Assembly: GCA_022827905.1 (NCBI GenBank)
Contig: JAJEIQ010000008.1
Span: 1 to 59,687 of the forward strand
Reading direction: 5' to 3'
DNA from: Pseudomonadales bacterium
GTDB lineage: Bacteria; Pseudomonadota; Gammaproteobacteria; Pseudomonadales; Azotimanducaceae
Length of the DNA: 59,687 nucleotides
Under the pieces are notes generated by a model. It was not told the origin of the DNA. It was given only the letters and a program-made list of their open reading frames with translations, and made no database searches. Shown here piece after piece: positions 25,575 to 34,571 of this stretch (positions within the stretch are counted from its first letter, which is position 1; every line of letters starts with the position of its first letter). Position numbers and translations under genes: made by a program.

Positions 25575-27269
25575 ATGAGCGAAGCGGAATCCCAGCAAGC
25601 CGCCGATGCGGCTCCCGGCGCTGGATTGGCCGATCAAGTCGAGGGCGTGGCCCTGAACAGCGCTTTGGGCGCGGACCCGCGCTCACTGGCCAAGGCTTGG
25701 GGGCAGGTCGTGGCCGAGGCCCTGGAGCAGCCGCGGCTGCTGTGGGAGACCGGGCAGAAGCTGCAGGCCGAGATGCTCGGCATCTGGTTCGGCAAACGCG
25801 ATGCCGACCTGCCTGCCGACCAGCGCTTCAAGGATGCGGCGTGGTCCGAGAACCCTTGGTTCAAGCGGGTGCGCCAGTCTTATGTTGCTTGGGCCGAAGC
25901 GCTGGATGACTGGCTGGCGAAATCCGGTCTTGAGGGCATCGAACGCCAGCGTGCGCGCTTCGTGATCGACGCCGCCAAAGACGTATTTTCACCAGTTAAT
26001 CAGCCTCTTACGCCTGAAACCTTGAAAGCTGTTCAATCGAGCCGGGGCGAGAGCTTGGCTCAGGGCGTGCGCAACTTCACCGACGATCTGTTCAATAACC
26101 ACGGCTATCCGGCCGTGGCTGACCGCAGCGCCTTCGAGTTGGGCAAGGACGTGGCCGCCACGCCGGGTGCGGTGATCTACCGCAACGAACTCTTCGAGCT
26201 GATTCAGTACAACCCAACCACAGAAAACGTCCACAAGCGCCCCTTGCTCTATGTGTTCAGCCAGGTCAACCGCTTCTACTTGGGGGACTTGACGCCGGAC
26301 CGGAGCTTGTTTCAGGAATTGGTGGACGCCGGCGTTCAGGTGTTCGCCATGAGTTGGCGCAATCCGGGCCGGGAGCACGCCAACTGGTCGCTGGACACCT
26401 ACGCCGAAGGCGTCATCACCGCTTTGGAGGTGGTGCGCAGCATCAGCCGTCAGCGCAAGATCGATGTGATCGGGCTGTGCGCCGGCGGCACCACGGCGGC
26501 GGCGGCGGCCGGGGCCTTGAACGCCCGCGGCGATGATTGGATCAATTCGCTGTCGCTGTTCGTCAGCATCCTCGACAACCGGCCCGGCGACAGCGACTTC
26601 ACGCTGTTCGTCACCGACCAGTCCGTCGCCGCCCAAAAGCAGACCATCCGCCGCCAGGGCATGATGCGCGAGCGGGACATCCTGGAGATGTTCGCCATGC
26701 TGCGCCTCGATGAAAGCATCTTCAGCTTCGTGCGCAGCAACTATTTCCGCGGCGAGTCGCCCTTGGCCCATCCGCTGCTGTTCTGGTCCATGGACTACAC
26801 GCGGGTGCCGGCCGAGATGCAGTGCGACTTTCTCGACCTCTCGCACCGCAACAGCCTGCCGAAGAAGGAGTTGCGGGTTTTGGGGCGGCGCGTGGATCTC
26901 TCCACCACCCGCTATCCGATTTACGTCATGGCCGGCTCCACCGACCACATCACCCCTTGGAAGGCCTGCTACCGCAGCACCCAACTGTTCGGTGGCGAGG
27001 TCACTTTCGTGCTCACCAGCCAGAACCACACCCAAACCATCAGTGCCCGACCGGACAACCGCCATCTACGCTACTGGATGGCCGATTCCCTGCCGGAATC
27101 CGCCGATGACTGGATGCCCTTGGCCGCCGAAACCCAGGGCAACTGGCGCAGCCACTGGGTGGCGTGGCTGCAGGGCCATTCCGAATTGAAGCCCGCCCCT
27201 GAACGCTTGGGCTCGAAGTCCTATCCCCCGTTGGAGGCCGCTCCCGGGCGCTATGTTCGCGAGAAGTAG
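25575..27269 (+). CDS. phaC: Poly(3-hydroxyalkanoate) synthase, class I type
   Basis: A 564-residue enzyme that polymerises (R)-3-hydroxyacyl-CoA into storage polyester. The lipase-box-like motif is GLCAGGT with the nucleophile C302; the catalytic D457 (GSTDHITP) and H485 (SQNHTQT) are in place. Size and the N-terminal half (about residues 100-250, including DIFNNHGYPAV-like sequence) fit class I PhaC. ATG 25575 is preceded by AAGGCAGG; a longer frame from 25437 lacks PhaC character. No phaA, phaB, phaE or phasin gene is adjacent, so the pathway's other parts lie elsewhere. It implies the organism stores carbon as PHA. Confidence 0.93.
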   Translation: MSEAESQQAADAAPGAGLADQVEGVALNSALGADPRSLAKAWGQVVAEALEQPRLLWETGQKLQAEMLGIWFGKRDADLPADQRFKDAAWSENPWFKRVRQSYVAWAEALDDWLAKSGLEGIERQRARFVIDAAKDVFSPVNQPLTPETLKAVQSSRGESLAQGVRNFTDDLFNNHGYPAVADRSAFELGKDVAATPGAVIYRNELFELIQYNPTTENVHKRPLLYVFSQVNRFYLGDLTPDRSLFQELVDAGVQVFAMSWRNPGREHANWSLDTYAEGVITALEVVRSISRQRKIDVIGLCAGGTTAAAAAGALNARGDDWINSLSLFVSILDNRPGDSDFTLFVTDQSVAAQKQTIRRQGMMRERDILEMFAMLRLDESIFSFVRSNYFRGESPLAHPLLFWSMDYTRVPAEMQCDFLDLSHRNSLPKKELRVLGRRVDLSTTRYPIYVMAGSTDHITPWKACYRSTQLFGGEVTFVLTSQNHTQTISARPDNRHLRYWMADSLPESADDWMPLAAETQGNWRSHWVAWLQGHSELKPAPERLGSKSYPPLEAAPGRYVREK

Positions 27270-27293
27270 TTGCCGCGCTTAAGCCCTAGACGT

Positions 27294-29084
27294 TCACGCG
27301 GCTTGCTGGCGGTCCGGTGCGTTTTGCCGGGCATCGTCCACTTGAATGGTGACGATGCCGATGTCGTGATACTGCTGATGGCGCACCGAGGTGGCGAAGT
27401 GCTTCAAGAGGTTGAGGGATAGGTCGCTTTCATCGGGTGACTGACCCCCGCGATCCTTCAACACGGCGATTCGGTCTTCGAGATTGTCGGCTTCGGCGCC
27501 CACCATGAACTCCAAGGTGAGCGATGTCCCACGGCCCTGAGCGGTGACCACCAGCTGTCGCGGCTCGGCATCCTCGGCTTCATCAGGTTCGCCGATCAAC
27601 GACAGCAGCGCCTCCTCGCCGGCGGCGCACAGGCGGTCGGTGGCGGAGCCGCTCCAGCGCAGGCGTTCGGCGAGGTCGCGCAGAAAGGCGTTGATGGCGG
27701 GCAACGCTTCGATGTCGAGTGTCATCTTGATCCGCCTCCGGCGTGGGCTGGTGGCCTCCATGATGAGCGTCATGACAATGGCTGCCAGCCCGCCGGTGGT
27801 CATGCCGTTGCCGAGCAGTTCACCGAGGGTGCTGTTGTTGAGCATCTCGGCAAAGATGACTTGGTTTTGAAAGCCGGTGCCGATCCAGAATGAGAGTCCG
27901 GCGATCACCGCTTTCCGGTAGTCGAATTGATCCTGCATGATGATCTGCATCCCCTGCATGAAGAGCAGGCCCATGAGCAGGGTGACGTAAGCCGCCACGA
28001 CCGGTCCGGGAATGGCCAGCAGAATGGCGGTCAGCTTGGGCATGAAGGCCAGCGCCATCAGAATGATGCCGATGCAGACACCGACGTTGCGGGCGGCGAC
28101 GCCGGTGAGTTGCGACAGCGGGACGCTTGACGAATAGGTCGTATTGGGCACCGTCGTGGATAGCCCGGAAAGCAGGTTGCCTAGGCCATCGGCAGCCACG
28201 GCGCCCTGGACGCGGCGAAAGTCGATGGCCCGGGGCTTTCGCCAGGACACCCGCTGGATGGCGATGGAATCGCCGACGGTTTCGATGGCACCGATCAGCG
28301 TCACGAAGATGAACGCTGGCAGCAGCGCCCAGAAAGCCGGCTGGTAGGAGAGCTCCAGGCCCAGCCAAACCGTGTCCGGCAGGCCGAACCAAGGCGCCTC
28401 GGCAACCCGGCTGAAATCATAGATGCCGAACAGGGCGGCCACGAAGCAGCCGGCGCCGAGGCCGATGATGGGCGCCCACAGCCGCAGGCTGCCCTTGGCG
28501 CACAGGGTCAGCACGGCGACCACCAGCAGGGTGATGCCCGCGCTGGCCGGGGCGCTGGCCGCCGAAGCACCCGCAGGCGCTTCATTGAGCATGTCGAACA
28601 TGATCGGCATCACCGTCACGGCGATCAGCGCGATCACCGTGCCGGCCACCACTGGCGTGATGATCCGCCGCAGCAGCGATAGGCGCGCCGACAAGGCGAA
28701 CTGGAAGAGGGAGGAAGCGATCACCAGTGTGGCCAGCAGCCCGGGGCCGCCTTCAGCCAACGCCGTGACGCAGACCGCAATGAAGGCCCCGGAGGTGCCC
28801 ATGATGAGCACATGGCCCGCGCCGATGCGCCCGAGCCGGTTGGCTTGCAGAATGGTGGTGAAGCCGCTGACCAGTAGCGCGGCGAACACCGCCCAGATCA
28901 GATAGCTCTCGCCGGTGCCGGCGGCTCGAATCACGATGGCGGGCGTCAGGACAATGCCCGCCAGCACCAGCAGCGCGGCCTGTAGCCCCAAGGTGGCGGA
29001 GACTAGATGCGGCGGCTTCTCGTCCGGTTCGTAACGAATTTCGGCGGAATCGCCTTGGTTGGTTTGCTCCACGGTGCTGCCCAA
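27294..29084 (-). CDS. NCS2-type nucleobase/xanthine-uracil permease fused to a histidine-kinase-like ATPase domain
   Basis: A 596-residue protein in two parts. Residues about 25-440 form a permease of the nucleobase:cation symporter-2 (xanthine/uracil permease) family with about 14 membrane helices and conserved polar segments (VGDSIAIQRVSWRKPRAIDFRR and GLGNLLSGLSTTVPNTTYSSS). Residues 454-596 (MTLDIEALPAINAFLRDLAE onward) are soluble and resemble an RsbW-like HATPase_c_2 domain: a C-terminal helix with AAGEEALLSLI, and NLLKHFATSVRHQQYHDIGI in place of the second motif. The glycine box is not evident, so catalysis is doubtful. The gene converges on phaC and is divergent from the SNF2 helicase. 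Transport of purines or pyrimidines is inferred. Confidence 0.82.
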   Translation of the reverse strand: MGSTVEQTNQGDSAEIRYEPDEKPPHLVSATLGLQAALLVLAGIVLTPAIVIRAAGTGESYLIWAVFAALLVSGFTTILQANRLGRIGAGHVLIMGTSGAFIAVCVTALAEGGPGLLATLVIASSLFQFALSARLSLLRRIITPVVAGTVIALIAVTVMPIMFDMLNEAPAGASAASAPASAGITLLVVAVLTLCAKGSLRLWAPIIGLGAGCFVAALFGIYDFSRVAEAPWFGLPDTVWLGLELSYQPAFWALLPAFIFVTLIGAIETVGDSIAIQRVSWRKPRAIDFRRVQGAVAADGLGNLLSGLSTTVPNTTYSSSVPLSQLTGVAARNVGVCIGIILMALAFMPKLTAILLAIPGPVVAAYVTLLMGLLFMQGMQIIMQDQFDYRKAVIAGLSFWIGTGFQNQVIFAEMLNNSTLGELLGNGMTTGGLAAIVMTLIMEATSPRRRRIKMTLDIEALPAINAFLRDLAERLRWSGSATDRLCAAGEEALLSLIGEPDEAEDAEPRQLVVTAQGRGTSLTLEFMVGAEADNLEDRIAVLKDRGGQSPDESDLSLNLLKHFATSVRHQQYHDIGIVTIQVDDARQNAPDRQQAA

Positions 29085-29188
29085 TCCTCGAATGGGTGCA
29101 GTATGCCATTGTAGTTTTGTGTAGCATTCGAATCACCCGCTTCTCCACGATCATCCAACATTCGACCAGAAGCGCTCGGAAGCAAGAT

Positions 29189-31882
29189 TTGACAGTGAGT
29201 GGTTTTGACTTAGGCCTGCTTCCTTCGGGGCATTTGCACTGCTTCCCATCGTCGGCGGATGATTTGGCGGGGAATGCGGCGCCCGCGGCTGCGGTCGGCA
29301 AGGCGTTTTCACGCGGCGTGGCCGAGGGTTTGCTCGCGCTTGCAGCACGGAAAAGCGGCAGTGGCCTGTCCCCATCCCTGCAGTATTGGCGCAACTTCGC
29401 TTGCCAGTACTTGAGTGAACGCTGCTTGCTGGAACAGGCTGATCCGCAGCACCCTGTTCCGGTCGGCGAGCTTTCGGCAACCGAAGCCGCCTCTCTGCTG
29501 ATGAGCGCGCCGCCCATGAAAGGGGCGGAATATCTCTCGGCGCGCGCACTGCAGACAATTCGCTCCTCGCTTGACGATTGGATGTGCGATCAGATCAGGG
29601 GCCATGGGGGGCTTGATGCGTTGCTTTCGAAACGGGCTCCGCGCTGGCATCAGGTGGGCCGCGTCTGTTTCCACTTGGCGGAAAACAAGAACGACCCGGA
29701 CTTTCCCTTTGCCTTCATGGCAACCTACGCCCCGGAAATCTCCGCACAGGGCCGTGTCCGCCATCAACCCTTAAGCCGTGCGCTGCGAGATTACGCGGGA
29801 GCGAAAAACAACAAGGCGTTGATCCGCCTTCTTTCGCCGGTCCAGCTTGCCGCGCAATCAAGCCCCGTGATCAGGGAACTGGTTGATTCCGGCGACATCT
29901 ACCACGCATTAGCTTGGTCACCCGCAGAGGCCTACGCGTTTCTCAACGATGCAGCAAAGTACGAGCAATGCGGGGTCGTGGTGCGGCTGCCCGACTGGTG
30001 GAGAAAACGCAACAGGCCGCGCGCCAAGGTCACTATCGGCAACGAAACACGGCAAGGCTTCAATGCGGATTCATTGTTGGACTTCAAAGTGCAGGTTGCG
30101 CTCGGAGATGAATCGCTCAGCGAGGCTGAACTGAATGAGTTGATGGAGGCTGGTGATGGCCTCGTGTTCATAAGAGGGCAGTGGGTCGAGCTGGACCGCG
30201 AGAAGCTGAACGAAGCGTTGGCGCACTGGAAAGAGCTGGAGGCTCAGACGAGTGCCGGCGGGCTCACCTTCGCGGAAGGGATGCGCCTGCTGGCTGGCGC
30301 TCCGGTCGAGTTGGGTGAGGATGCTCCGGAAGAGCATCGGGTTTGGTCGCTGGTTGAACCTGGCGATCATCTGGCCAGACTGCTGGCGGAGCTGCGCACG
30401 CCTGCGCGGTTGAAGGCAACCCATCCCGGCGATGCCTTGAACGCACGCCTGCGCCCCTACCAGCAAGAAGGCGTGAACTGGCTGTGGCTGCTCTCGCAGC
30501 TCGGGCTCGGTGCCTGTCTTGCGGATGACATGGGGCTGGGCAAGACCATGCAGGTGATTTCCTTGCTGCTGATCCTGAAAGGGAATCGGTATGGCAGGCC
30601 CTCCCTGCTGGTGCTGCCGGCTTCTCTGATCGGCAATTGGAAAACCGAGCTTGAGCGCTTCGCTCCCTCTCTGCGCAGTCTGTTTTTTCACCGATCGCAT
30701 TTACCGAAGAAGGCAATGGAAGCCATGGCGAACGAAAATGCTGCCTTGGAGAACATTGACGTCGTGTTGACCACCTATGGAACGCTCATGCGTCAGGAGT
30801 GGCTGCAGCGCCGGGAGTGGCAACTGCTGGTTCTCGATGAGGCCCAGGCGATCAAGAATCCAGCGGCTAGGCAGAGCAAAGCGGTCAAGAACCTCGATGC
30901 CCGTTCGCGCATCGCCCTCACCGGCACACCGGTGGAAAACCGCCTGTCCGACCTCTGGTCGTTGTTCGACTTCCTCAATCCCGGCTTGCTGGGATCAGCC
31001 GTGCGATTCAAGTCGTTTGTGAAGTCTCTTGCTGAGCGTGAAAGCGACCAGTTCGCGCCCTTGCGCAATCTGGTGAGCCCCTACATCCTGCGGCGCCTCA
31101 AGACCGACCGGTCAATCATCAGCGACCTGCCGGAGAAGACTGAAATGCCTGTGTACTGTGGCCTGAGCCGAGTCCAAGCCGCGCAATACCAACAAGCCGT
31201 TGATGAAATGGCGGATGCGATCGACAACTTGGATGGCATGAAGCGCCGCGGCTTGGTGCTTTCCTACCTGTTGCGGTTTAAGCAGATCTGCAATCATCCG
31301 TCGCAACTGCTTGGGGACGATGAATACAATCCGAAATTGAGCGGCAAGTTTCAACGGCTGGCTGAGTTGTGCGAATCTATCGCCTCGCGCCAGGAGAAAC
31401 CCTTGGTTTTCACTCAATTCCGGGAATTGACCGCCCCGCTTGCTGATTTTATGGCGCAACTGTTTGGCCGGCCCGGCCTAGTGCTGCATGGCGGCACTCG
31501 CGTAAAGCAGAGACAGGCGCTGGTTGAACGCTTTCAGGATGAACAGGGGCCGCCCTTCTTCATCCTGTCCCTCAAGGCGGGAGGTACGGGCCTCAACCTG
31601 ACCCAGGCATCCCATGTCATTCATTTTGATCGTTGGTGGAACCCGGCAGTGGAAAACCAAGCCACGGACCGCGCCTTTCGCATCGGGCAAAGGAAGAACG
31701 TGCTTGTTCACAAGTTTGTCTGTCAGGGCACGGTTGAAGAGAAAATAGATGCCTTGATCAAAGAGAAGACGGCCCTCGCCGAGGATTTGTTGGATGGTGG
31801 CGCTGACACGCTTCTCACGGAGATGGACGATGAAGCCCTGCTTGATCTGGTGTCGCTCGATATTGACAAAACGCAGGTCTGA
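29189..31882 (+). CDS. SNF2-family DEAD-like helicase (YwqA-like)
   Basis: A superfamily 2 SNF2/Rad54-type ATPase of about 897 residues. The C-terminal motor has motif I DDMGLGKTMQ (K452), motif II LDEAQAIKN (DEAQ 550-553), motif III SRIALTGTPVENRLSDLWS, and motifs V-VI in SLKAGGTGLNLTQASHVIHF, then DRAFRIGQRKNVLVHKF. The N-terminal 440 residues hold a divergent region of the SNF2_assoc type. Start TTG 29189 is 6 bases from GGAAG; GTG 29195 is an alternative, and GTG 29096 an unlikely longer form. The next gene, 11 bases on, encodes a SWIM zinc-finger protein, the same pairing as ywqA-ywqB in Bacillus subtilis. Role in DNA repair or remodelling is inferred. Confidence 0.9.
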   Translation: MTVSGFDLGLLPSGHLHCFPSSADDLAGNAAPAAAVGKAFSRGVAEGLLALAARKSGSGLSPSLQYWRNFACQYLSERCLLEQADPQHPVPVGELSATEAASLLMSAPPMKGAEYLSARALQTIRSSLDDWMCDQIRGHGGLDALLSKRAPRWHQVGRVCFHLAENKNDPDFPFAFMATYAPEISAQGRVRHQPLSRALRDYAGAKNNKALIRLLSPVQLAAQSSPVIRELVDSGDIYHALAWSPAEAYAFLNDAAKYEQCGVVVRLPDWWRKRNRPRAKVTIGNETRQGFNADSLLDFKVQVALGDESLSEAELNELMEAGDGLVFIRGQWVELDREKLNEALAHWKELEAQTSAGGLTFAEGMRLLAGAPVELGEDAPEEHRVWSLVEPGDHLARLLAELRTPARLKATHPGDALNARLRPYQQEGVNWLWLLSQLGLGACLADDMGLGKTMQVISLLLILKGNRYGRPSLLVLPASLIGNWKTELERFAPSLRSLFFHRSHLPKKAMEAMANENAALENIDVVLTTYGTLMRQEWLQRREWQLLVLDEAQAIKNPAARQSKAVKNLDARSRIALTGTPVENRLSDLWSLFDFLNPGLLGSAVRFKSFVKSLAERESDQFAPLRNLVSPYILRRLKTDRSIISDLPEKTEMPVYCGLSRVQAAQYQQAVDEMADAIDNLDGMKRRGLVLSYLLRFKQICNHPSQLLGDDEYNPKLSGKFQRLAELCESIASRQEKPLVFTQFRELTAPLADFMAQLFGRPGLVLHGGTRVKQRQALVERFQDEQGPPFFILSLKAGGTGLNLTQASHVIHFDRWWNPAVENQATDRAFRIGQRKNVLVHKFVCQGTVEEKIDALIKEKTALAEDLLDGGADTLLTEMDDEALLDLVSLDIDKTQV

Positions 31883-31893
31883 GGACAGCCAAC

Positions 31894-32886
31894 ATGAGTT
31901 ACCACAGATGGCCTCCCTATGTGCCAGTGGCGCAGCGTCGCGCCCGGGCGGCTAGGGAAATGCAGAAGTTGCGAAAAAAGGGCTTGAAAATCGAACCCGT
32001 TGAGGTTCAGGGACTGAAGATCGCCCGTACCTTCTGGGGTAAGGCCTGGTGCGACCACCTCGAGAAGTTCAGTGACTTTGCGAACCGTCTGCCGAGGGGG
32101 CGGACCTATGTTCGCAACGGTTCGGTATGTCATCTGGCCATCTCGAAGGGCAGGGTTGAGGCTATGGTCAGCGGCACAGCACTCTACAAGGTCAAGATCA
32201 AGATCACGCCAATGCCCGCAAACAAGTGGAAGGACGTCCTTAAGCTCTGCGCGGGTCAGATTGGCTCCATGCTGGAATTGCTGCAAGGCCGGCTCTCCGG
32301 CAACGTCATGGAGCTCGTGACGGACCGGGACAAGGGGTTGTTTCCCGGACCCAGCGAGATTGAGATGGCCTGCGACTGTCCCGATTGGGCTGGGATGTGC
32401 AAACACATCGCCGCAGTGCTGTACGGCGTTGGCGCCAGGCTTGATCGTCAACCGGAACTGCTTTTTCTGCTGCGCAACGTTGATCATCGGGACTTGATTG
32501 CCACGCAACTGGACATACCGTCAGCCACGTCCGCAAGTGGAAGGCGACGCCGGCTGGCAGGGGCGGACCTCTCCGATGTCTTTGGCGTGGACATTGAAGG
32601 CTCCGACAGGCCCAGCAAGCCCAACAAGCCAAAAGCTGCTGCTGGCAAGAAAGTGACCAAAAGGCGAGCAGCGCCAACAGCCGCGTCCGTCTCCCGGCTG
32701 CGCAAGCGATTGGGACTGAGCAGATCGCAGTTCGCACGGTTGGCTGGCGTAGGTCCACCCACCGTGACCAACTGGGAGAAGGGTCGTGGCAGGCTCAATC
32801 TGCGCCAACACTCGCGGGATGCGCTCACTCGATTGGCGCAATACACGCCGGAGCAAGCCGCGAGAGAGGTCAATCGGACCCGATAG
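31894..32886 (+). CDS. SWIM zinc-finger protein with C-terminal helix-turn-helix
   Basis: A 330-residue partner of the SNF2 helicase. The SWIM motif C-x-C-x(n)-C-x-H is C160-D-C162-x6-C169-K-H171 (MACDCPDWAGMCKHIAAVLY), a zinc site found in SNF2-associated and recombination proteins. After a low-complexity KPKAAAGKKVTKRRA stretch (about residues 245-265), the tail (about 268-320, LRKRLGLSRSQFARLAGV then TVTNWEKGRGRLNLR) forms an XRE-type helix-turn-helix. That DNA-binding tail is an addition to the basic family fold. It is followed by a tRNA-Arg on the other strand. ATG 31894 has an upstream GAGGACAGCC with modest Shine-Dalgarno quality. Confidence 0.88.
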   Translation: MSYHRWPPYVPVAQRRARAAREMQKLRKKGLKIEPVEVQGLKIARTFWGKAWCDHLEKFSDFANRLPRGRTYVRNGSVCHLAISKGRVEAMVSGTALYKVKIKITPMPANKWKDVLKLCAGQIGSMLELLQGRLSGNVMELVTDRDKGLFPGPSEIEMACDCPDWAGMCKHIAAVLYGVGARLDRQPELLFLLRNVDHRDLIATQLDIPSATSASGRRRRLAGADLSDVFGVDIEGSDRPSKPNKPKAAAGKKVTKRRAAPTAASVSRLRKRLGLSRSQFARLAGVGPPTVTNWEKGRGRLNLRQHSRDALTRLAQYTPEQAAREVNRTR

Positions 32887-32917
32887 CGAAACTGCCAACG
32901 CGGCCACCAGGTCGCGC

Positions 32918-32994
32918 TGGCGCGCCCGATAGGATTCGAACCTATGACCTTTGGCTTCGGAGGCCAACGCTCTATCCAGCTGAGCTACGGGCGC
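32918..32994 (-). tRNA. tRNA-Arg (anticodon CCG)
   Basis: A complete 77-base cloverleaf with encoded CCA. The acceptor stem is GCGCCCG against CGGGCGC with G as discriminator; the anticodon arm is TTGGC-CTCCGAA-GCCAA with CCG, and the T arm holds GTTCGAATC. It reads the Arg codon CGG. A TATAAT on the same strand lies about 38 bases upstream. It sits at the junction of the SNF2/SWIM pair and the FAD oxidoreductase. Confidence 0.97.
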
Positions 32995-33031
32995 TTGACC
33001 GGCCTTGTGGGTGCTGGCCGCTTGGAGGCGC

Positions 33032-33037
33032 ATTATA
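33032..33037 (-). promoter_or_regulatory. Candidate -10 box for tRNA-Arg
   Basis: Read on the minus strand, 33032-33037 is TATAAT, 37 bases before the tRNA 5' end. A -35 element is weak (about CTGTCG at 17 bases). The -10 is followed by G/C-rich sequence GCGCC, as common for stable-RNA promoters. Confidence 0.5.
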
Positions 33038-33140
33038 GGCGCAAGGGCCGGTTGCGACAGCATTTGATTCGGCGCTGAGCGTCTCGGCGACGTATGATGC
33101 CGACAACGGCCATTGCGCCTTGTCCGGATTGGGGTTCTCC

Positions 33141-34505
33141 ATGCGCGACCTCATCACCGAGCCGGCCCGCCGCACCTCGGTGGTCCACGAAACCGACGTG
33201 CTGGCGGTTGGCTCCGGCCCCAGCGGCCTGGCGGCTGCCTTAGCAGCGGCGCGATGCGGGGTCGAGGTGACGCTGCTGGAGCGTTTCGGCTGCTTCGGCG
33301 GCAACATCACCGCGGTCGGCGTGGAAGGCTTTGCCTGGTATCGGCACGAGGCCACGGTGGAGGCGGGCGGCATCGGCTGGGAGTTCGAGCAGCGGGCCAA
33401 GGCCATGGGCGCGGCGGTGCCCGAAAGCCAGTCCTTAAGCTACGAGTTGGACAGCGAGGGCTTCAAGCTGGTGGCGGATGCCTTGGTGGAAGAGGCGGGC
33501 GTCCATCCCATGCTGCATCGACAGTTCGTGGCTCCCATCCTGGAAGGTAGCGCCATCGTCGGCGTCATCACCGAATCCAAGGCGGGGCGGGAGGCCATCC
33601 GGGCGCGACGGGTGATTGACGCCACGGGGGATGCGGACGTGGCTTTCCGGGCGGGAGCGCCGACCCGCAAGACGCCGCTGGAGGCGATGCAGGCGGTGAG
33701 CGTGATTTTCCACTTGGCCGGGGTGGACAAAGCCGCCTTCATGGCGGAAGTGCGCGCCAACCCATCGACATACAGCGATTGGTCAACCGGCGAGTGGACC
33801 GCCGAGACTTCCGGCAAGGAGGACCACCTGTTCTCGCCATTCCTCAAGACGCCGTTCGAAAAGGCCAAGCAAGCGGGGCTGATCGCTGCGGACTTGAACA
33901 CCATCGGCGGCACCTGGGGCGCGGTCCACGACAGCGGCGAGCTGACCTATATGAACTTGGTGCACATGCCGGGCTGCGACGGCACCGATCCGGACAGCCT
34001 CACCCGCTTCGAGATGGAGGGCCGCCGGCAGGCTATGCTGGCCATCGAGGCGCTGCGCCGCTTTGCGCCGGGCTGCGAAGCGGCGCGCCTGCGCAACTTC
34101 GGCATGACCTTGGGCGTGCGCGACACCCGCAAGATCGACGCCGCCTACAATCTGACCGAGGCCGATGTCCGCAATCAGGCGCGGTTCGCCGATTCGATCG
34201 GCATCTACCCTGAGTTCATTGACGGCTATGGCGTGCTGGTGCTGCCCACCACGGGCCGCTACCTGCAAATTCCCTACCGCGCCCTGCTGCCCGCCAAGGT
34301 CGACAACCTGCTGGTCGCCGGACGCGCCATCGGCGGCGACCGCATCGCCCACGCTGCCACCCGCAACATGTCCTGCTGCGCGGTGACCGGCCAGGCGGCC
34401 GGCGTCGCCGCAGCCCTGTCGGTGAAGTCGAGCAACAGCTTGAAGGGCGTTGATACGGAGGCCTTGCAGCGGGCATTAACCCGTCAGGAGGTCAGAATCG
34501 CCTGA
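33141..34505 (+). CDS. FAD-dependent oxidoreductase (FAD_oxidored type)
   Basis: A 454-residue flavoprotein. The dinucleotide site is VLAVGSGPSGLAAALAAARCGVEVTLLER (about residues 21-49), and the C-terminal FAD-contacting part is VDNLLVAGRAIGGD, then NMSCCAVTGQAAGVAAALS. The family (PF12831-like) includes secreted and cytoplasmic oxidoreductases of mostly unknown substrate. ATG 33141 has GGGG about 6 bases upstream; TTG 33120 is an alternative. It stands between tRNA-Arg and the methyltransferase gene, with no clear partners. Confidence 0.88.
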   Translation: MRDLITEPARRTSVVHETDVLAVGSGPSGLAAALAAARCGVEVTLLERFGCFGGNITAVGVEGFAWYRHEATVEAGGIGWEFEQRAKAMGAAVPESQSLSYELDSEGFKLVADALVEEAGVHPMLHRQFVAPILEGSAIVGVITESKAGREAIRARRVIDATGDADVAFRAGAPTRKTPLEAMQAVSVIFHLAGVDKAAFMAEVRANPSTYSDWSTGEWTAETSGKEDHLFSPFLKTPFEKAKQAGLIAADLNTIGGTWGAVHDSGELTYMNLVHMPGCDGTDPDSLTRFEMEGRRQAMLAIEALRRFAPGCEAARLRNFGMTLGVRDTRKIDAAYNLTEADVRNQARFADSIGIYPEFIDGYGVLVLPTTGRYLQIPYRALLPAKVDNLLVAGRAIGGDRIAHAATRNMSCCAVTGQAAGVAAALSVKSSNSLKGVDTEALQRALTRQEVRIA

Positions 34506-34515
34506 AGCTGGCCTT

Positions 34516-34538
34516 GGAATTCACGACAGGAATTCACG
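34516..34538. repeat. Direct repeat upstream of the methyltransferase gene
   Basis: GGAATTCACG occurs twice in the same direction (34516-34525 and 34529-34538) with three bases between, 33 bases before the methyltransferase ATG. Each copy contains GAATTC. The position would suit an operator controlling the restriction-modification genes, but no controller (C) protein gene was seen. Confidence 0.4.
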
Positions 34539-34571
34539 CGGAACTTGGCAAGCCGTTGCAGGTAGCTGAAA

